From Candidatus Sysuiplasma superficiale (GTDB lineage: Archaea; Thermoplasmatota; Thermoplasmata; Sysuiplasmatales; Sysuiplasmataceae): a stretch of DNA of 44,658 bases. Where the stretch lies: the NCBI GenBank assembly GCA_019720975.1, contig JAGVSJ010000014.1, positions 1-44,658 of the forward strand, read 5' to 3'. Below the pieces are notes generated by a model. That model did no database searches and was not told the DNA's origin. It saw only the letters and a program-made list of their open reading frames with translations. The position numbers and the translations under genes are program-made. Below, in pieces: positions 43,574 through 44,658 of this stretch (position 1 is its first letter; each line of letters opens with the position of its first letter).

Positions 43574-44038
43574 TTACTTCGCGTGTTCCAGTTTCATTCT
43601 TTGTTCCAGACGGAGCTGACAGTATTTGTACATAGCATCATAGAACGGGAATTGCAGTTTCATGTTCTCATGATCGTCGTGTGCTATTTCCCTGAATCCC
43701 AGGGCTGCAGCTTCAAGTCCTGCTGATTCTGGCGGTGCATCGGCTATATCGGCATCGGCGCCTCTGACGATCTTCGCAAGTTCGAGAAGTGCCGGATCCT
43801 TGAGCCCGTACTTCTTTATGATCGCATCAAAACTGACGTATTCCATTCCATTCTCTTCATAATGTGTTAATTCCACGCCAGGTACGTCAAATGGAATTGC
43901 ATTCTCCCTTGTGGCCATTTCAATTACCTTCTCTGGGCGGGCAAAGATGAATTCAGCATCCCTGTCCACAAACCTCTTTATGACCCATGGGCAGGCTATT
44001 CTGTCAACCTTGGCCTTCTCTCTTGTTATCCATTTCAT
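43574..44038 (-). CDS. ChrB C-terminal-domain protein (chromate resistance-related)
   Basis: 154 residues. It matches the stand-alone C-terminal domain of ChrB: REKAKVDRIACPWVIKRF, DAEFIFARPE, AIPFDVPGVELTHYEENG, SFDAIIKKYGLKDPAL and IVRGADADI. In bacteria ChrB regulates or aids the chromate pump ChrA; single-domain versions also occur without it. No ChrA is visible here. A/T-rich sequence with TATA-like stretches (about 44065-44085) precedes ATG 44038. Confidence 0.88.
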   Translation of the reverse strand: MKWITREKAKVDRIACPWVIKRFVDRDAEFIFARPEKVIEMATRENAIPFDVPGVELTHYEENGMEYVSFDAIIKKYGLKDPALLELAKIVRGADADIADAPPESAGLEAAALGFREIAHDDHENMKLQFPFYDAMYKYCQLRLEQRMKLEHAK

Positions 44039-44485
44039 GTCAAGTCACATACGCACCACCATACTTATATTATTCATATTATTTTCAACAGAAATGTACA
44101 TTTGAAAATGATGATCGAGAAGATTGAAAGATTGAGCCTGGTGAGGACACTCGGGAATTGAGTCACCGTTAGAGATAGACTGTAGAACTGAAGAAATGAA
44201 GATGAGAGACGATTTGAGCGATAGTTATATTTTCTCACATACAGGCCTCCTACAACAGTCTTCGCATTCAGTGTGGCTACACTCATCACGTACAATTCCA
44301 CGATGGAATTGGTGTGTGCATTTTGGATACCGGAATAGGTTTAGAAGACTTTTATACTGAAGGGGAATTCCCCGGCTTGGGCTTGGACTGCCAAAGTAAA
44401 CCGTGCACTGCGTTTGGCGTTAGTTCTAATGCCGGTTCCTATCTGCTCTTTCGTTCTTTCCCCCTATGTGTTTACCTGCCTCTGA
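44039..44485. other. Intergenic region, no intact gene recognised
   Basis: About 450 nt. It includes the presumed ChrB-domain promoter and a TATA-like CTTTTATACTG at about 44348-44358 in plus orientation. The last 60 nt encode a hydrophobic stretch (LALVLMPVPICSFVLSPYVF) ended by TGA at 44483. Confidence 0.4.
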
Positions 44486-44658
44486 CTGCTGCTCTGTCTC
44501 CTGATCCGAGGCATATGGCTCTCCAAGAAAATTGTGTGGAAAACGTTAAATTTCGGGAATGCCATATCCCTGCCGACAGGAATGGGAATAGTTCCGAATT
44601 CAGAATCAAAGATTCTTAACAGGCTTGCAAAGGAATCAATGGATCCTCTGGAGAGGGA
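44486..44658 (+). other. Open frame running off the window, possibly interrupted membrane gene
   Basis: From just after TGA 44483-44485 the frame stays open to the window edge (57 codons). It reads LLLCLLIRGIWLSKKIVW and then a soluble-looking segment NSESKILNRLAKESMDPLE. The frame before the TGA is also hydrophobic, so this could be the start of a membrane gene, or one broken by a stop. The overlapping frame 44314-44619 looks less protein-like. Not identifiable from this end alone. Confidence 0.25.

Noticed and set aside
1-44658. CRISPR arrays, full insertion sequences, integrase genes, replication origin
   Set aside because: No regularly spaced repeats, transposase or integrase motifs, or Orc1/Cdc6 gene with origin repeats were seen on reading.

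Overview
The window is archaeal and most likely from a member of the Thermoplasmata. The supporting observations are: archaeal information-processing genes (RadA, aIF2-alpha, L44e, S27e, Nop10, an archaeosine synthase ArcS); isoprenoid ether-lipid genes (GGGP synthase, DGGGP synthase and a radical-SAM tetraether synthase); a tRNA-Tyr with an intron at position 37/38; TATA boxes about 22-27 nt upstream of many start codons, implying leaderless mRNAs; and a free-standing 5S rRNA gene with its own TATA box, as in Thermoplasma, where rRNA genes are unlinked. The lineage assignment is an inference. Nothing in the window is diagnostic at genus level, and no methanogenesis gene is present.

Layout. 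1-300: 5S rRNA and a strong hairpin candidate RNA. 350-1770: a membrane-anchored zinc-ribbon protein and a roadblock protein. 1780-3170: pyrBI. 3340-7345: arcS, radA and a THUMP-type tRNA methyltransferase. 7326-8828: a site-2 protease. 8958-10536: two consecutive archaeal lipid synthases. 10554-11706: divergent pdxT and a HIT protein. 11783-12952: tRNA-Tyr, then a 106-bp MITE-like insertion just upstream of a ribbon-helix-helix regulator. 13586-15915: the conserved archaeal block L44e, S27e, aIF2-alpha, Nop10, PAC2. 16111-18855: a winged-helix regulator, an operon of zinc ribbon, creatininase-family protein and RpiA, and the diphthamide ligase Dph6. 18861-20669: tetraether lipid synthase. 20945-22952: a peroxiredoxin-like protein without its cysteine, an ornithine-cyclodeaminase relative, and the first member of an uncharacterised 'WGRD' family.

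23138-29286 holds an AddB-like and an AddA-like gene, a two-subunit helicase-nuclease in which both nuclease domains carry Fe-S cysteines. 29460-33115 holds a thiolase-fold protein with Ser at the nucleophile position and its DUF35 partner, a class III CoA-transferase and a CDF metal transporter. From 33 kb the density drops: a second WGRD protein with a C2H2-like finger, arsenate reductase, an HTH-DNA methyltransferase fusion, and then 1.5 kb of decayed sequence containing a recognisable cupin pseudogene. The last part holds MscL with a zinc ribbon, a SelA/DgaE-like PLP enzyme, an M42 peptidase, an unknown protein, a ubiquitin-like (MoaD/ThiS) protein coupled to a BNR propeller protein, and a ChrB C-terminal-domain protein.

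Functionally, the left 20 kb is mostly core archaeal metabolism and translation. The right half is more accessory, with metal and oxyanion genes (CDF, ArsC, ChrB domain), DNA processing and degraded genes. No CRISPR array, integrase, full insertion sequence or replication origin was seen.
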